Shown: positions 63,590-64,000 of the stretch, piece by piece
How the letters are laid out: each line of letters begins with the position of its first letter
Position numbering within the stretch: the first letter of the stretch is position 1
NCBI GenBank assembly: GCA_012845835.1
Contig: JABAKD010000016.1
Location: 18,313,820-18,377,819 of the forward strand
Reading direction: 5' to 3'
Length of the DNA stretch: 64,000 nt
Source of the DNA: Undaria pinnatifida
Taxonomy: Eukaryota > Sar > Phaeophyceae > Laminariales > Alariaceae
Position numbers and translations under genes: made by a program
Notes under the pieces: model-generated
Seen by the model: the letters and a program-made list of their open reading frames with translations, nothing else
Database searches by the model: none
What the model was told of the DNA's origin: nothing

Positions 63590-63955
63590 GAGCCACTCGC
63601 ACGAGTAACTCTGTACCTCACGGACGAGGAGGCTTCAGGTGATTTGCTTGGCGCAGCGCAGGTAACCCTTCCATCGCGGATTCATATCGCACAACTAAAA
63701 GGGCACGAAAGCGTAAGGCCGCAAATGGAACAGGGGTGTCCCTCGCGCGAGTGACTCCGAACCACCGCAAAAAGAGGCCCCAAAAGTGCCCCCCCTACCA
63801 CACCTCACAGCGCTTCGCGCTTGGTGCAAGCAATGTCTGCCTGGTTGGTAAAAACCCGACGACGTGCTCCGTTCCATAGTAGGGACGCGAGGGTTTATGG
63901 TCATACGTCTACCTACGGCCATGCACAAACTAAGTACCCTCCCCTCCCCTCCCCC
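63590..63955 (+). repeat. Dispersed repeat R5, both modules, condensed
   Basis: 'actctgtacctcacggacga' and 'gcgcagcgcaggtaaccctt' (first module) are followed by 'cacagcgcttcgcgcttggt' and 'gagggtttatggtcatac' (second module), in the same order as at 44590-45400 but with the middle missing. Confidence 0.75.
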
Positions 63956-64000
63956 TAACGTAGGCTTGGTCCCCTGCATCCCACGGTAGAGTATGCGCTT

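Larger units (their letters stand above)
62268..64000 (+). other. Ferlin intron 12 (partial)
   Basis: M3 copy at 62400-62840, including the hairpin 'ggctggccatcagctggctt', an M3 fragment at 63240-63345, a GATGTTAT microsatellite and R5 modules (63590-63955). No coding segment recognised. Confidence 0.65.

Overview
The window is a repeat-dense nuclear segment of an intron-rich eukaryote. Long GT-AG introns, a multi-C2 ferlin-type gene, tRNA-derived SINEs, many TIR/MITE elements and Ty1/copia, Ty3/gypsy and LINE remains suggest a stramenopile, most likely a brown alga. That taxonomic call is inference; no rRNA or other marker gene is present.

Layout. 1-5153: minus-strand Ty1/copia material, namely an RNase H remnant at the left edge and a nearly complete Gag-Pol reading frame (1210 aa). 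The frame has lost most of its integrase and is followed by a 67-bp repeat leader, a tRNA-Met-like primer site and a candidate LTR. 5154-19700: no convincing cellular gene. It holds a LINE 3'-end relic, a 642-bp tandem duplication, an 832-bp element with perfect 29-bp terminal repeats, two copies of a tRNA-derived SINE, a 111-bp MITE with perfect TIRs, and a short histone-fold-like reading frame. 19716-26689: a three-exon plus-strand gene (308 aa deduced) for a secreted protein with weak resemblance to SGNH/PC-esterase proteins. 26690-37187: intergenic minisatellites, dispersed repeats and a young, internally deleted Ty3/gypsy element with 269-bp LTRs.

37188 to beyond the right edge: a plus-strand ferlin-family gene. 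Twelve exons can be joined with matching phases into 531 codons spread over 25 kb (C2A = exons 1-4, C2B = exons 5-7, charged linker = exons 8-9, third C2 plus the ferlin signature = exons 10-12). Introns reach 8.3 kb and are filled with SINEs, MITEs, a 750-bp (CTCCT)n tract and other tandem repeats.

Most interesting signal: in both genes, introns contain partial copies of the exon edge next to them. Copies of exon 3' ends with the donor lie just downstream of the true donor, and copies of exon 5' starts with the acceptor lie just upstream of the true acceptor. I count nine such copies. Several have a mutated splice dinucleotide (GT to AT, AG to AA or AC), while some differ from the true exon mainly at synonymous positions. 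This could reflect intron growth by tandem duplication across splice junctions, or remnants of alternative exons.
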